Position numbers and translations under genes: made by a program | In this document: positions 50,099 to 59,955 of the stretch, one piece after another | Layout of the letters: every line of letters begins with the position of its first letter | Position numbering within the stretch: position 1 is the stretch's first letter | DNA from: an uncultured Muribaculaceae bacterium | GTDB lineage: Bacteria > Bacteroidota > Bacteroidia > Bacteroidales > Muribaculaceae | Length of the DNA: 64,000 nucleotides | Assembly: GCA_910579035.1 (NCBI GenBank) | Contig: CAJTSR010000001.1 | Coordinates: forward strand, 106,058-170,057 | Reading direction: 5' to 3' | Notes under the pieces: generated by a model | Told to the model about the DNA's origin: nothing | The model's database searches: none | The model's input: only the letters and a program-made list of their open reading frames with translations

Positions 50099-52348
50099 AT
50101 GAAAAAACTAACAGCATCAGCCCTGATGCTCGCCATAGCCGCCGGCGCTGCCGCCGCTGAGCTTCCGGCATATCTCGACAAGACCAAGCCCATCGAAGAA
50201 CGCGTCGAAGACGCCCTCTCCCGCATGACGCTTGACGAGAAGGTGAAGATGTGCCACGCCCAGAGCAAATTCTCCAGCCCCGGCGTGCCACGCCTCGGAA
50301 TACCCGAAATCTGGATGAGCGACGGCCCACACGGCGTGCGTGCCGAAATCAACTGGAACGACTGGGGATATGCCAAGTGGACCAACGACTCCATCACGGC
50401 TTTCCCCGCCCTCACAGCGCTCGCTGCCACGTGGAATCCTGAAATGTCGGCCATCTACGGCAAAAACGTGGGCGAGGAAGCCCGCTATCGCGAAAAAGAC
50501 ATACTCCTCGGCCCGGGCGTGAACATATACCGCACACCCCTGAACGGTCGCAACTTCGAATATATGGGCGAAGACCCATATCTCGCAGGCGAAATGGTGG
50601 TGCCCTATGTAAAGGAGCTGCAAAAGAACGGAGTGGCTGCATCGGTAAAGCATTTTGCCCTGAACAATCAGGAGAAATGGCGCGGAAACATCGATGTAAC
50701 CGTGTCTGACCGCGCGCTCTACGAAATCTATCTCCCGGCATTCAAAAAAGCCGTTATCGACGGCGGCGCATGGACTATCATGGGCGCTTACAATAAATAC
50801 AACGGCCAGCACTGCTGCCACAACAGCCGCCTGCTCAACGATATTCTGCGCGGCGAGTGGGGCTTCGACGGCTGCGTGGTAACCGACTGGGGCGGCGCGC
50901 ACGACACCCGCGAAGCCGCTCTCAACGGCCTCGACATAGAGATGGGCACATTTACAAACGGCCTTACCAGCGAAAGCGCCAACACCTACGACGAGTACTA
51001 CCTCGGCAAGCCTTTCCAGAAGCTCATCGAGAGCGGCGAAGTGCCCGTAGAAGCCGTCGACAACAAGGTGCGCAATATCCTCCGCCTCATATTCCGCACG
51101 GCAATGAACCCCGACAAGCCTTTCGGAAGCATTGCCTCGCCCGAACACTACGCCGCAGCCAAAACCATAGGCGACGAGTCGATAGTGCTTCTGAAGAACA
51201 ACGGCATACTGCCCTTGCAGGCCGACAAGTACAAAAACATACTTGTAGTCGGCGAAAATGCCACCCGCATGCTCAATCAGGGCGGCGGTTCTTCCGAACT
51301 TAAGGTGAAGGACATGGTTTCGCCCCTCGACGCCCTCAAGGCGCTCTACGGCGACAAAGTGAAATTCGCCACAGGATATGTGTCCGGCCCTGCCATATAC
51401 AGCTTCCAGATGCCTATCCCGAAGAATGTCACCGACTCGCTCTTTAACGAAGCAACAACAATGGCCCGCGATGCCGACCTCATCATCTACATCGGAGGCC
51501 TTAACAAAAACGGTTTTCAGGACAGCGAGGCTACCGACCGCAAGGACTACAACCTGCCTTTCGGACAGGACAGCCTTATCAACGCCCTTATCGACATCAA
51601 TCCCAATGTGGTGATAGCCAACATCTCCGGCAACGCCTATGCAATGCCTTGGCTCGACCGCGTGCCCGCCGTTATCCAGTCGTGGTATCTCGGAACGATG
51701 GGTGGCGCAAGTATGGCCGACGTGCTCAGCGGCAAGGTAAACCCCAGCGGCAAGCTGCCTTTCACCTTCCCCAAGCGCCTCGCCGACAACGGCGCGCACT
51801 ATGCCGGCGAAAACTCCTATCCCGGCATAGAAACAGACCCGCAGCCTGTCGACCCCAACAATCCCTTCGCAGGCCATATGGGCGTGAAACCCGAACAGGA
51901 ATACACCGACGACATTCTCGTAGGCTACCGCTGGCACGACACCAAGAAGATTCCCGCGATGTTCCCCTTCGGCCACGGTCTGAGCTACACCACCTTCAAA
52001 TACGGCAAGCCCACGGTAAGCGCCAAGGAATTTGCAGGCGACGGCTCCATAACAGTGACCGTGCCTGTAACCAACACCGGCAGCATGGAAGGCAAGGAAG
52101 TGGTACAGCTCTATATATCCGACGAGAAATCATCACTGCCCCGCCCGCTCAAGGAGCTTAAAGGCTTCAGCAAGGTTTCGCTCGCTCCCGGAGCTACTGC
52201 AAACGTAGAATTTACCATCAAGGCCGACGACCTTAAATTCTTCGACGACAAAGCCCACGCATGGGTAGCCGAACCCGGTAAATTCAAAGCACTTATCGGT
52301 TCTTCCTCTACCGATATCCGTGCAACCGTTCCCTTCTCATTCAGATAA
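50099..52348 (+). CDS. GH3 beta-glucosidase-type periplasmic enzyme
   Basis: A 749-residue GH3 enzyme with a cleavable signal peptide (ends GAAAA-E), so it is probably periplasmic, unlike its lipoprotein neighbour. Signatures are LGIPEIWMSDGPHGVRAE, GPGVNIYRTPLNGRNFEYMGEDP, VKHFALNNQE and VVTDWGG (nucleophile Asp263). The second domain has KVNPSGKLPFTFPKR, followed by an FnIII domain. It is only distantly similar to the preceding GH3, suggesting distinct linkages rather than a recent duplication. It ends the PUL, followed by a terminator. Confidence 0.92.
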   Translation: MKKLTASALMLAIAAGAAAAELPAYLDKTKPIEERVEDALSRMTLDEKVKMCHAQSKFSSPGVPRLGIPEIWMSDGPHGVRAEINWNDWGYAKWTNDSITAFPALTALAATWNPEMSAIYGKNVGEEARYREKDILLGPGVNIYRTPLNGRNFEYMGEDPYLAGEMVVPYVKELQKNGVAASVKHFALNNQEKWRGNIDVTVSDRALYEIYLPAFKKAVIDGGAWTIMGAYNKYNGQHCCHNSRLLNDILRGEWGFDGCVVTDWGGAHDTREAALNGLDIEMGTFTNGLTSESANTYDEYYLGKPFQKLIESGEVPVEAVDNKVRNILRLIFRTAMNPDKPFGSIASPEHYAAAKTIGDESIVLLKNNGILPLQADKYKNILVVGENATRMLNQGGGSSELKVKDMVSPLDALKALYGDKVKFATGYVSGPAIYSFQMPIPKNVTDSLFNEATTMARDADLIIYIGGLNKNGFQDSEATDRKDYNLPFGQDSLINALIDINPNVVIANISGNAYAMPWLDRVPAVIQSWYLGTMGGASMADVLSGKVNPSGKLPFTFPKRLADNGAHYAGENSYPGIETDPQPVDPNNPFAGHMGVKPEQEYTDDILVGYRWHDTKKIPAMFPFGHGLSYTTFKYGKPTVSAKEFAGDGSITVTVPVTNTGSMEGKEVVQLYISDEKSSLPRPLKELKGFSKVSLAPGATANVEFTIKADDLKFFDDKAHAWVAEPGKFKALIGSSSTDIRATVPFSFR

Positions 52349-52377
52349 CTCTAATCTCTGATACAGTAAAACACTCC

Positions 52378-52415
52378 GAAGCTGCGTCGTATCGCTTACG
52401 CCGCAGCTTCTTTTT
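52378..52415 (+). terminator. Terminator at the end of the PUL
   Basis: Stem GAAGCTGCG/CGCAGCTTC (52378-52386, 52402-52410) with a run of T follows the second GH3 gene by about 30 bases. Confidence 0.85.
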
Positions 52416-52454
52416 GTCCCTGTCGCACAACTGTGCCACAACCGTTCCCTAATG

Positions 52455-52490
52455 AAAAAGCCTGTACCGGGCGATTCCGGCACAGGCTTT
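52455..52490 (-). terminator. Terminator of the 1512-residue protein gene
   Basis: On the minus strand the stem AAAGCCTGTGCCGG pairs with CCGGTACAGGCTTT (one mismatch), followed by TTTT. It lies about 20 bases after the stop codon. Confidence 0.8.
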
Positions 52491-52511
52491 ACTACAAATC
52501 GGTTGCAGATA

Positions 52512-55500
52512 CTATCGCACCATCACTTTAACAGTTTGACCACCGACTGTCACGAGGTAGATTCCGGCAGATACCTCCACACGAGTATCGCCTTCACGAT
52601 TGTAAATCACGCGACCGTCAACCTGGGTTATGCTGACACACTTGGAGGCTGCACCCTCTACTACGATGCAATAGCCATCGACATATACCTTAACTCCGGC
52701 GGAGAGGTCTTCTATGCCGGTGGTTTCGATAGTGATCGGTTCCGATATTTCAGATTCGCCACGGTCGAAAACGGTCGTCACATGGTAGGTATGCGATTTC
52801 TCATTGGAAACAACATCGACATACGAATTAGACGTAATCGGCCTGTCGTTTACTTTAACGTTGTCGCGATATACATTATATCCCAGATGTTCAAGAGTGC
52901 ACTCGCCGCCTGCAGGGCTATAGGTAACATCATCAACCATCAGCATATAAGAACCCTCGCCACACGAGCGTATTGCGAAATAGCGTGTTCCTGCAGGAAG
53001 ATCAGCTGTAAATTCAGTCCAGTCGGCAGGGACTTCCTGAACCTTGACAGCCGTTTCAAAACTTGATATTTCGGCATCTGTTGTAGAATACAATATTTCA
53101 ATCCATTCTGGATATTCGCCGGAGTAGCTTTTGGCCCAGAAAGATATGGTCTGCATATCGCCTGAAAGCTCGGGCGAGACAGCCCAGTCGTCAGACTGCC
53201 AGTCGTCGTAGCGGAAGAGCGCCGCAAGGTACTTGGATCCGCTATGAGCGGCAAACGAGGCATTAAAGCCATCGGCACTGCTATCGAACACGAAGAACGA
53301 CGCCTTAGTTTGTCCTGCAGTAATGCCGGGCACGTCCAGACCATCAAACGAACCTACCGGCTCGCCGTCGTTATCGATAAATGTCCAGCCGGCATACCCG
53401 TGTTCCCACGATGTTGCAGATTCCAAATCATCGGATATCGGATCGAGGGGGAAGTCGCGACGATCGACAGCATTCCACGTCAAGGCATTGCCTGATGCCT
53501 CGTTCTTTCCGTCAAGACCTGTAACAATAGGCAGGTTGCTCTTCTTGCGTACTACCGTTATCGGCTCGGTAGCATTGTTGGCAGCATTTTCATCGGCAGC
53601 ATAGCGGACAACAGCCGAGTACTCGGCATACTCATCGACCACGCCTATGGTCTGAGCGAATTTAAGAGTCACAGCATCACCAGCAGATACCGCGTCTACT
53701 TCCTTGGTATCTACCACTGCGCCATCTCTGAGAAGATCGACTGATGCTCCCTTGCATTCAAGAGCGCCATTATTTTCCACAACAGCAAGGACATCGAACT
53801 TTTCATTCGCGGCAACTTTAGCCGGACCTGATATAGCCACACCGAGGTCATACTTGTAGTCGTCTCTGATTTCTATGCGGTCGTATATATTGTAAAGGTG
53901 CGAGCGTAGCACGCCTCCCACGCGTATAATCACATCTTTGCCTTTGTAGGCCGAAAGATCTGTCTTGACCCGGTTCCAACCGTTTCGCGGCAGGGAATAA
54001 CCGGCGTAACTTTCGAGTACTTTTTCCTCATTGTCGCATATCACAGAAACTTCTGTAAGATTATAGCAGTTATCGGCCACCTTGAAGTCATAAAAACTCA
54101 GAACGGGATAATCACCGGATATGTGAATCTTGCCTGTCGAAATATATGTCTTGGTTCCGATTGCGTCCGCATTGTTCATATGCTCTATCACAAAGAATGT
54201 GTCATCACCATCAACAGCTTCCATCACATATCCGAAGGAATCGTAGCTCTCAAGGGTGAAGTTTCCGTGATATGCCGTGGTGGCGCCGGCCGACATCAGG
54301 TAGTTTTCCACAGATTGCTCATCGCTGTAGCATATCGGCATTTCGTAAGCTTCACCCACAATAACCTTGGCCGCGATAGCGCCTCCTGCAACCATTCCGC
54401 TGTTCACAGGCTCGATGGCGAGATAATAGAAACTCTGCTCGCTCGGCAACTGCGGCGGCGTATATGTGAACGTGGTTACTGTCAGTGGCTCGGCATTGAG
54501 TTTTTCGTCAAAATAAAGTTGACCATTCTCTTCTTCAACGGTATAGATATTATATGTAATCTTATTTCCGGGTGGTAGAAGATTACCGTCGGCATCGGTT
54601 GTCACAGCCTCCCAGTCGAGTTTGATTGTCTTGCCGTTGATAAGCCTCATATCAGTATAAGCCACACTCGCCGGCACTCTGGGGCCGATATAGGCACTTG
54701 CCGATGCTGAAATACCCTCACTTCCTGCAACATACGGCACGAAGGTGTAAGCATAAGTTTCGGGGGCTTCCACTTGGTCGGTAAAGCTGAGTTTTTCACC
54801 GGCGGCACCTTCGAGCGTCTTGATTTCCGTATCGTTTCGGAATACTTTCACTGAAACCTTGCCAGAAATAGCATTGCCTGCCAAATCGACCTTGGGCGCG
54901 GCGAAAGATATTGAGGCGCTAAGGGCGCCTTTTGTGTCGGGCCTGATGGATATTGCAGTGCACTCGCCGGGAGCTGTAGGATTCATCGGACTTCCTACCT
55001 CGTAGCTGTTGACAATAAGCCTGTTCCTGTCGGCGTCTGAGAGGGCGTGGAATCCTATATGGTACTTTCCTGTAACGGAAGGACGCAGCAGCGCCTTAAG
55101 TTCCATTACCTCATCTCCATAGCAGGCAAGCTCGGTAGGCTCGATAAGGGCTATCGACATATCGGCAGCCGTTGCACCCATTCCGCACTTGACTTCGATT
55201 CGTTCAGGATAAAGAGCGGAACCATAAGCATAAGCTTTGAACTGATAAATCTTGCCCGACTCCAAATTTAACGCCGGACTCATCAGCCAGTCATCGGCAA
55301 TATTGGTTTCGTGATATTTGTATTGTGCCGAATATGAGTATTCCCACGTGCGGCCATCATCGTTGGCATCCAGCACATTGTGTTGACCAAATAATGTTTC
55401 GCCGTCCGCGGCTGTAAAATCAATCACCACAGGGGCGCTGTAGGAGCCAATGCCTATCACATTAGAATCTGTAGAATCCGACGTTTTGTCGGCGTACACT

Positions 55501-57050
55501 GCCCTGACCGAGTAATACAGATTTACATATACTCCGCTTGGCTCGGGATAATCGCAAGTCCACGAAGTTGCGCTTATGCCCTTGGCAAGTTCTTTGCCAC
55601 CGGCATCAAGAACTGTGTATGTTATTGCCGCAGGGTCGATGTATCCGCCATCGGCAGATTCTGCCACGGCAGTCCAGCTAAGCGACGATTTCCCGCCATC
55701 CCAAGCAAGCGACACCTCTGCCGGGGCCGCCGGAACTCCTTTGCCTACAAAGCACGAGGCCTTTACACGAGGAGAAGAGCCTACTGCGTTGGCTGCTGTC
55801 GCCTCAAAATACACCATTCCTGTTTCGGCCATTGCAAAAGTCTTTGTAACTATCTGCCCGGCTGTGGCCGTGCCTTTTAACAGTTCAGTTCCGCCCGACG
55901 TCACAGCATAGTCGAAAGTCTGCCCGGCAGCCGATGTGCCGTCGAACAACGTTTCCGGCATAGCGAGCGATATATCAACGTCCATAGCGCCTTTCGCACA
56001 TGTAGCAGTCATCTTGGGAGCAGCCGGAGCTTTATCTTCGGCAAGCGGCTTGGCTATATAAAGCGAAAGCACCTGTTCGCCGTCGGCAAACTCAGTCACT
56101 ATCGAGGTAGCACCCGTGGCAAGGTCTATTTCATAAAGGCCGCCTTTATCATCTGTACCATAACTCATCAGGAAAGTATTGTCGATGTCGTTGACACAAC
56201 CGCCTGCGGCATAGTCGGTATATGCCTCTGTCTGCGCCACAAACTCAATGCCACCTGTAGCCTTGTCTATTTTGTAAAGCTTGGCTTCTTTGTCCACACC
56301 ATAGAACTGGCCGTCTTTCGTAACACCGATAGCGGCCATATCGTTATCACCGGGAGATATGACGGAAGACGTCATATGCTCGTAGTCGCCTATGCCCCAG
56401 TGTATCGACTCCATATCAGCGTCATAATAGTACCCGTATACCTGCTTTGTCGAAGGATCAAACACAGCCAGCCGCGACATACACGAATAATCAGGCGCAC
56501 CTTCGTCGGTAAGCTGGCTCCATGTTTCAGTATCGAAAGTAGCGACATAAGGAAGATAGTACAAACCTGCTATGCCACTATTGTAGACAGCGGTAAAAGT
56601 GCCGTTTCCATCGTCAACGGCTCCAAAATCCATAGCATAATCAAACGATAAAAGACGCTCGAAGGAAGCACCGGCAGATGTCGGAACGGTATACACGCCA
56701 TACGCATAGGTGCCATAGTCCCACGAATCGGCATAAATTACCACGCCGCGCAGGTTTACCATACTTGAAACCGCCTTGGTCGGCGAGAGGCGTTTTGCCT
56801 TGCTCCGGCGCGGACGCACCACGCTGCCCTCAAGATTATGAACCACGCCGGCGCGGGCAGCACGCACTATTCCCGGTCTTTTTACTTTGGGCATCGCAAG
56901 CGACCCCGATTTTTTCGCTCGGTCGAGTTCTTTTGTCACAGAAACGCCGGACGCTGATTTGGCTGTAACTCTTGGTGGAAGAGGAACCGCCGCAGTGCTT
57001 GCTGCACAAAGCAGAAGCACCGAAAGCACAAGTGAAAATGGTTTTAGCAT
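52512..57050 (-). CDS. 1512-residue secreted multidomain protein with a T9SS-like C-terminal tail
   Basis: Signal peptide 1-21, then a basic Arg/Lys/Pro-rich segment (about 40-95) and a beta-propeller-like region (about 95-340) with FYGVDKEAKLYKID-type repeats. FnIII-like modules follow (350-540, 700-900), interleaved with three jelly-roll cleaved-adhesin (choice-of-anchor J) modules at about 540-690, 903-1060 and 1203-1373 (DDWLMSPALNLESGKIYQF, SDDWAVSPELS). A CARDB-like domain lies near 1070-1165. The last 65 residues (VYVDGYCIVVEG..., ITQVDGRVIYN, SAGIYLVTVGG, KVMVR) resemble type IX sorting tails. It is probably a surface or secreted binding protein. It has its own promoter and terminator. 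Confidence 0.85.
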   Translation of the reverse strand: MLKPFSLVLSVLLLCAASTAAVPLPPRVTAKSASGVSVTKELDRAKKSGSLAMPKVKRPGIVRAARAGVVHNLEGSVVRPRRSKAKRLSPTKAVSSMVNLRGVVIYADSWDYGTYAYGVYTVPTSAGASFERLLSFDYAMDFGAVDDGNGTFTAVYNSGIAGLYYLPYVATFDTETWSQLTDEGAPDYSCMSRLAVFDPSTKQVYGYYYDADMESIHWGIGDYEHMTSSVISPGDNDMAAIGVTKDGQFYGVDKEAKLYKIDKATGGIEFVAQTEAYTDYAAGGCVNDIDNTFLMSYGTDDKGGLYEIDLATGATSIVTEFADGEQVLSLYIAKPLAEDKAPAAPKMTATCAKGAMDVDISLAMPETLFDGTSAAGQTFDYAVTSGGTELLKGTATAGQIVTKTFAMAETGMVYFEATAANAVGSSPRVKASCFVGKGVPAAPAEVSLAWDGGKSSLSWTAVAESADGGYIDPAAITYTVLDAGGKELAKGISATSWTCDYPEPSGVYVNLYYSVRAVYADKTSDSTDSNVIGIGSYSAPVVIDFTAADGETLFGQHNVLDANDDGRTWEYSYSAQYKYHETNIADDWLMSPALNLESGKIYQFKAYAYGSALYPERIEVKCGMGATAADMSIALIEPTELACYGDEVMELKALLRPSVTGKYHIGFHALSDADRNRLIVNSYEVGSPMNPTAPGECTAISIRPDTKGALSASISFAAPKVDLAGNAISGKVSVKVFRNDTEIKTLEGAAGEKLSFTDQVEAPETYAYTFVPYVAGSEGISASASAYIGPRVPASVAYTDMRLINGKTIKLDWEAVTTDADGNLLPPGNKITYNIYTVEEENGQLYFDEKLNAEPLTVTTFTYTPPQLPSEQSFYYLAIEPVNSGMVAGGAIAAKVIVGEAYEMPICYSDEQSVENYLMSAGATTAYHGNFTLESYDSFGYVMEAVDGDDTFFVIEHMNNADAIGTKTYISTGKIHISGDYPVLSFYDFKVADNCYNLTEVSVICDNEEKVLESYAGYSLPRNGWNRVKTDLSAYKGKDVIIRVGGVLRSHLYNIYDRIEIRDDYKYDLGVAISGPAKVAANEKFDVLAVVENNGALECKGASVDLLRDGAVVDTKEVDAVSAGDAVTLKFAQTIGVVDEYAEYSAVVRYAADENAANNATEPITVVRKKSNLPIVTGLDGKNEASGNALTWNAVDRRDFPLDPISDDLESATSWEHGYAGWTFIDNDGEPVGSFDGLDVPGITAGQTKASFFVFDSSADGFNASFAAHSGSKYLAALFRYDDWQSDDWAVSPELSGDMQTISFWAKSYSGEYPEWIEILYSTTDAEISSFETAVKVQEVPADWTEFTADLPAGTRYFAIRSCGEGSYMLMVDDVTYSPAGGECTLEHLGYNVYRDNVKVNDRPITSNSYVDVVSNEKSHTYHVTTVFDRGESEISEPITIETTGIEDLSAGVKVYVDGYCIVVEGAASKCVSITQVDGRVIYNREGDTRVEVSAGIYLVTVGGQTVKVMVR

Positions 57051-57094
57051 AATGTAAAAATCTGGTCAAATTTTGGTTAAATCTAACTATCCCG

Positions 57095-57125
57095 CAAATT
57101 TAGCCACGACAACCCTTTTTCACAA
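57095..57125 (-). promoter_or_regulatory. Promoter of the 1512-residue protein gene (TTG-N20-TAAATTTG)
   Basis: On the minus strand TTG (57125-57123), 20 bases, then TAAATTTG (57102-57095). The predicted leader is about 37 bases. Confidence 0.65.
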
Positions 57126-57188
57126 TGCAAATTCCACCGATATATCAATTAATACGGCTATTTGAAACATAGCAACCCCATTATGAAC

Positions 57189-57222
57189 GCAGCGGCAATC
57201 TTTTGTACAAGACTGCCGCTGC
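57189..57222 (-). terminator. Hairpin at the end of the hut operon
   Basis: A 9-bp stem GCAGCGGCA/TGCCGCTGC (57189-57197, 57214-57222), with an inner TCTT/AAGA pairing, lies 22 bases after the hutI stop codon. No T-run follows. Confidence 0.5.
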
Positions 57223-57244
57223 TGATATTATGAAATGAGGGGGA

Positions 57245-58483
57245 TTAGACCTGTCGGCCTCCTATGAAATGGGCTGCAATGAAGGGAGTGGTATACGCAT
57301 ACGGTATGAACGCGAGCGAGGGCACAGGCCGCGTGACGATGAACGACGCGCGCTTGCCAACGGCTATCGAACCAAGCTCGCTGCCCAGTCCCATGGCGGC
57401 GGCACCGTTGAGGGTGGTTGCCACAAGGGCTTCGCGCGGAGTCAGCTTCATCTTGATGCACGCAAGCGCCATCACCATGCGCATATCGCCCGACGGCGAC
57501 GACCCGGGGTTATAGTCGCTGGCCAAAGCCACGGGCAGACCGGCCTCGACGGCGGCTCTTGCCGGGCCATAAGGCATGCCGAGGAAGAACGAGGCTCCCG
57601 GAAGCATGGTCGGAATGGTGTCGCTTTCACGCAAGGCGGCTATTTCGGCAGCCTCCATACGCTCGAGATGGTCGACAGACAAAGCTCCGTGGCGTATGCC
57701 TACCTGCACACCACCCGAATTGGCAAGCTCGTTGGCGTGTATCTTAGGCCTTATGCCGTAGCGTGCGGCGGCCTCGAGTATGCGCCCGGTATCTTCCACG
57801 GTGAAGAATCCTTCGTCGCAGAACACATCGACATACTCGGCAAGCCCCTCTGCTGCCACGGCAGGGAGCATCTCGGATATCAGCATATCCACATAGTCGC
57901 CACGCCGGCCGGCATATTCGCGCCCTACGGCATGCGCGCCGAGAAAGGTCGCCTTAACAGCCGCCGGAGTAGCCTCCTTGATCCGCGCTATCACACGGAG
58001 CATCTTCAGCTCGTCGGCGGTATTAAGCCCGTAGCCGCTCTTTATCTCCATGGCGCCCGTGCCCTTGGCTATCATTTCGCCGACACGCTCCATAGCCTGC
58101 CGGAAAAGCTCGTCCTCCGAAGTTTCGTGGAGGCGGTCGGCAGAGTTGAGTATGCCTCCGCCACGGCGTGCTATTTCTTCGTAGCTGAGGCCGTTGATTT
58201 TGTCTAGAAACTCGCCGTCGCGGCTTCCGGCGTACACTATGTGGGTATGCGAGTCGCAGAACGACGGCAGCAGCATTCCACCGGCGGCGTCGAACACCTC
58301 GCCCGAGGCATAGTCGGCCTCGGCAAGCTCCGACATCGGCCCGAAACGCGATATCAGCCCGTTTTCCACCAAGAGGTAGGCATCAGCCAGCTCCCCGCAA
58401 CGGGCTTCCATATCCTTTCCGGCAAGGCGGTCATATTCGCCCGGAATGATGCCTTGGATTGATGCTATGTTTACTATCAGCAT
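57245..58483 (-). CDS. hutI: Imidazolonepropionase
   Basis: A 412-residue amidohydrolase that converts imidazolone-5-propionate to N-formimino-L-glutamate. The metal site starts with DSHTH (His79, His81); GAHAVGREYAG and KIHANELANSGG supply further ligands, and ASDYNPGSSPS carries the catalytic Asp. Length is typical. It overlaps hutH by 7 bases and is the last gene of the operon. Confidence 0.96.
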   Translation of the reverse strand: MLIVNIASIQGIIPGEYDRLAGKDMEARCGELADAYLLVENGLISRFGPMSELAEADYASGEVFDAAGGMLLPSFCDSHTHIVYAGSRDGEFLDKINGLSYEEIARRGGGILNSADRLHETSEDELFRQAMERVGEMIAKGTGAMEIKSGYGLNTADELKMLRVIARIKEATPAAVKATFLGAHAVGREYAGRRGDYVDMLISEMLPAVAAEGLAEYVDVFCDEGFFTVEDTGRILEAAARYGIRPKIHANELANSGGVQVGIRHGALSVDHLERMEAAEIAALRESDTIPTMLPGASFFLGMPYGPARAAVEAGLPVALASDYNPGSSPSGDMRMVMALACIKMKLTPREALVATTLNGAAAMGLGSELGSIAVGKRASFIVTRPVPSLAFIPYAYTTPFIAAHFIGGRQV

Positions 58484-59955
58484 TGCGCAAGAAATTCGAC
58501 AGATGCGGCAATATGCGGGTACATCACGGTGTCATCGACTATGAAGGGCACCACCTTGCGATACTCCTCGTAGAGTTCTTCGACACGGGACGACGACTTT
58601 GCCGGGCGGCGGAATTCAAGAGCCTGCGCGGCATTCATCAGCTCGATAGCGAGTACGCGGCGAGTATTGTCGACAACCCGCAGCAGCTTGGTGGCGGCGT
58701 TTGCGCCCATAGAAACATGGTCTTCCTGCCCCTGCGACGAAGGGATGGTGTCGCAGCTCGTGGGCCAGCACAAGCCCTTGCTTTGGTTCACAACCGATGC
58801 GGCGGCATACTGCGGTATCATAAACCCGCTGTTGAGGCCGGGACGCGCCACAAGGAACGAAGGCAGGCCGCGTGTGCCGGCTATCAGCTTGTATGTGCGG
58901 CGCTCCGATATGCTCGACAGCTCAGTAAGAGCCACGGCAAGGAAGTCCATCGGCATGGCTATAGGCTCGCCGTGGAAGTTGCCGGCAGAAACTATTATGT
59001 CCTCGTCGGGGAACACGGTCGGATTGTCGGTAGGGCTGTTGATTTCGTCTTCGAGCACCGACCACACGTATTCCAGAGTATCGCGCACGGCGCCATGCAC
59101 CTGCGGTATGCAGCGGAACGAATACGGGTCCTGCACGTGTTCTTTGGGACGCGCTATAAGGGAGCTTCCCTTAAGCAGGGCGCGCATATGGGCGGCAACC
59201 TCTATTTGTCCGCGATGGTGGCGCACTTCGTTCACCTCGGGGCCGAACGGCTCTATACGCCCGTCAAAAGCATCGAGCGACATCGCCGCAATCTCGTCGG
59301 CCTGTTCGGCAAGACGCCGCGCCTGAAGCAGGCACCACACGCCGTAGGAACTCATAAACTGTGTGCCGTTGAGCAGTGCCAAACCTTCTTTCGACATCAG
59401 GCTGAGCGGCTCCATGCCTTTCTCGGCAAGCACCTCGGCAGCCGGGCGCACCTTGCCCTCGTATTCCACCTCGCCAAGACCGAGAATCGGCAGCGAGAGG
59501 TTGGCAAGCGGCGCGAGGTCGCCGGAGGCTCCGAGCGAGCCCTGGGTGTACACCACGGGGAGTATGTCTGCATTGAAGAAGTCGACAAGACGCTGCACCG
59601 TTGCGAGCTGCACGCCCGAGTTGCCATACGACAACGACTGTATCTTGAGAAGCAGCATCAGGCGCACCACAGGAGCGGGCACGCGCTCGCCCAGGCCGCA
59701 GGCATGCGACATCACAAGGTTTTTCTGAAGCTGGGCAAGATCGTCGGAATTAATCGAAATGTTGCACAGCGAGCCAAAACCGGTATTGATGCCGTATACA
59801 GGCTCGCGGCAGGTGCTGATTTTATCATCGAGATACTTGCGGCAGCGCTCTATTCGCCGCTTGGACTCCTCGCTGAGAACCAACGTGGCTTTCTCGCGGA
59901 GTATGGTGCCTACGTGCTCTATGGTGAGCCTTTCGGGAGATATGTAGTGTGTCAT
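58477..59955 (-). CDS. hutH: Histidine ammonia-lyase
   Basis: A 492-residue lyase that deaminates L-histidine to urocanate. The self-processing MIO triad Ala143-Ser144-Gly145 lies in GSLGASGDLAPL. YGINTGFGSL near residue 54 contains the catalytic Tyr, and SQGQEDHVSMGANAA is the C-terminal signature. It overlaps both hutU (4 bases) and hutI (7 bases), so the three are translationally coupled. Confidence 0.97.
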   Translation of the reverse strand: MTHYISPERLTIEHVGTILREKATLVLSEESKRRIERCRKYLDDKISTCREPVYGINTGFGSLCNISINSDDLAQLQKNLVMSHACGLGERVPAPVVRLMLLLKIQSLSYGNSGVQLATVQRLVDFFNADILPVVYTQGSLGASGDLAPLANLSLPILGLGEVEYEGKVRPAAEVLAEKGMEPLSLMSKEGLALLNGTQFMSSYGVWCLLQARRLAEQADEIAAMSLDAFDGRIEPFGPEVNEVRHHRGQIEVAAHMRALLKGSSLIARPKEHVQDPYSFRCIPQVHGAVRDTLEYVWSVLEDEINSPTDNPTVFPDEDIIVSAGNFHGEPIAMPMDFLAVALTELSSISERRTYKLIAGTRGLPSFLVARPGLNSGFMIPQYAAASVVNQSKGLCWPTSCDTIPSSQGQEDHVSMGANAATKLLRVVDNTRRVLAIELMNAAQALEFRRPAKSSSRVEELYEEYRKVVPFIVDDTVMYPHIAASVEFLAQC

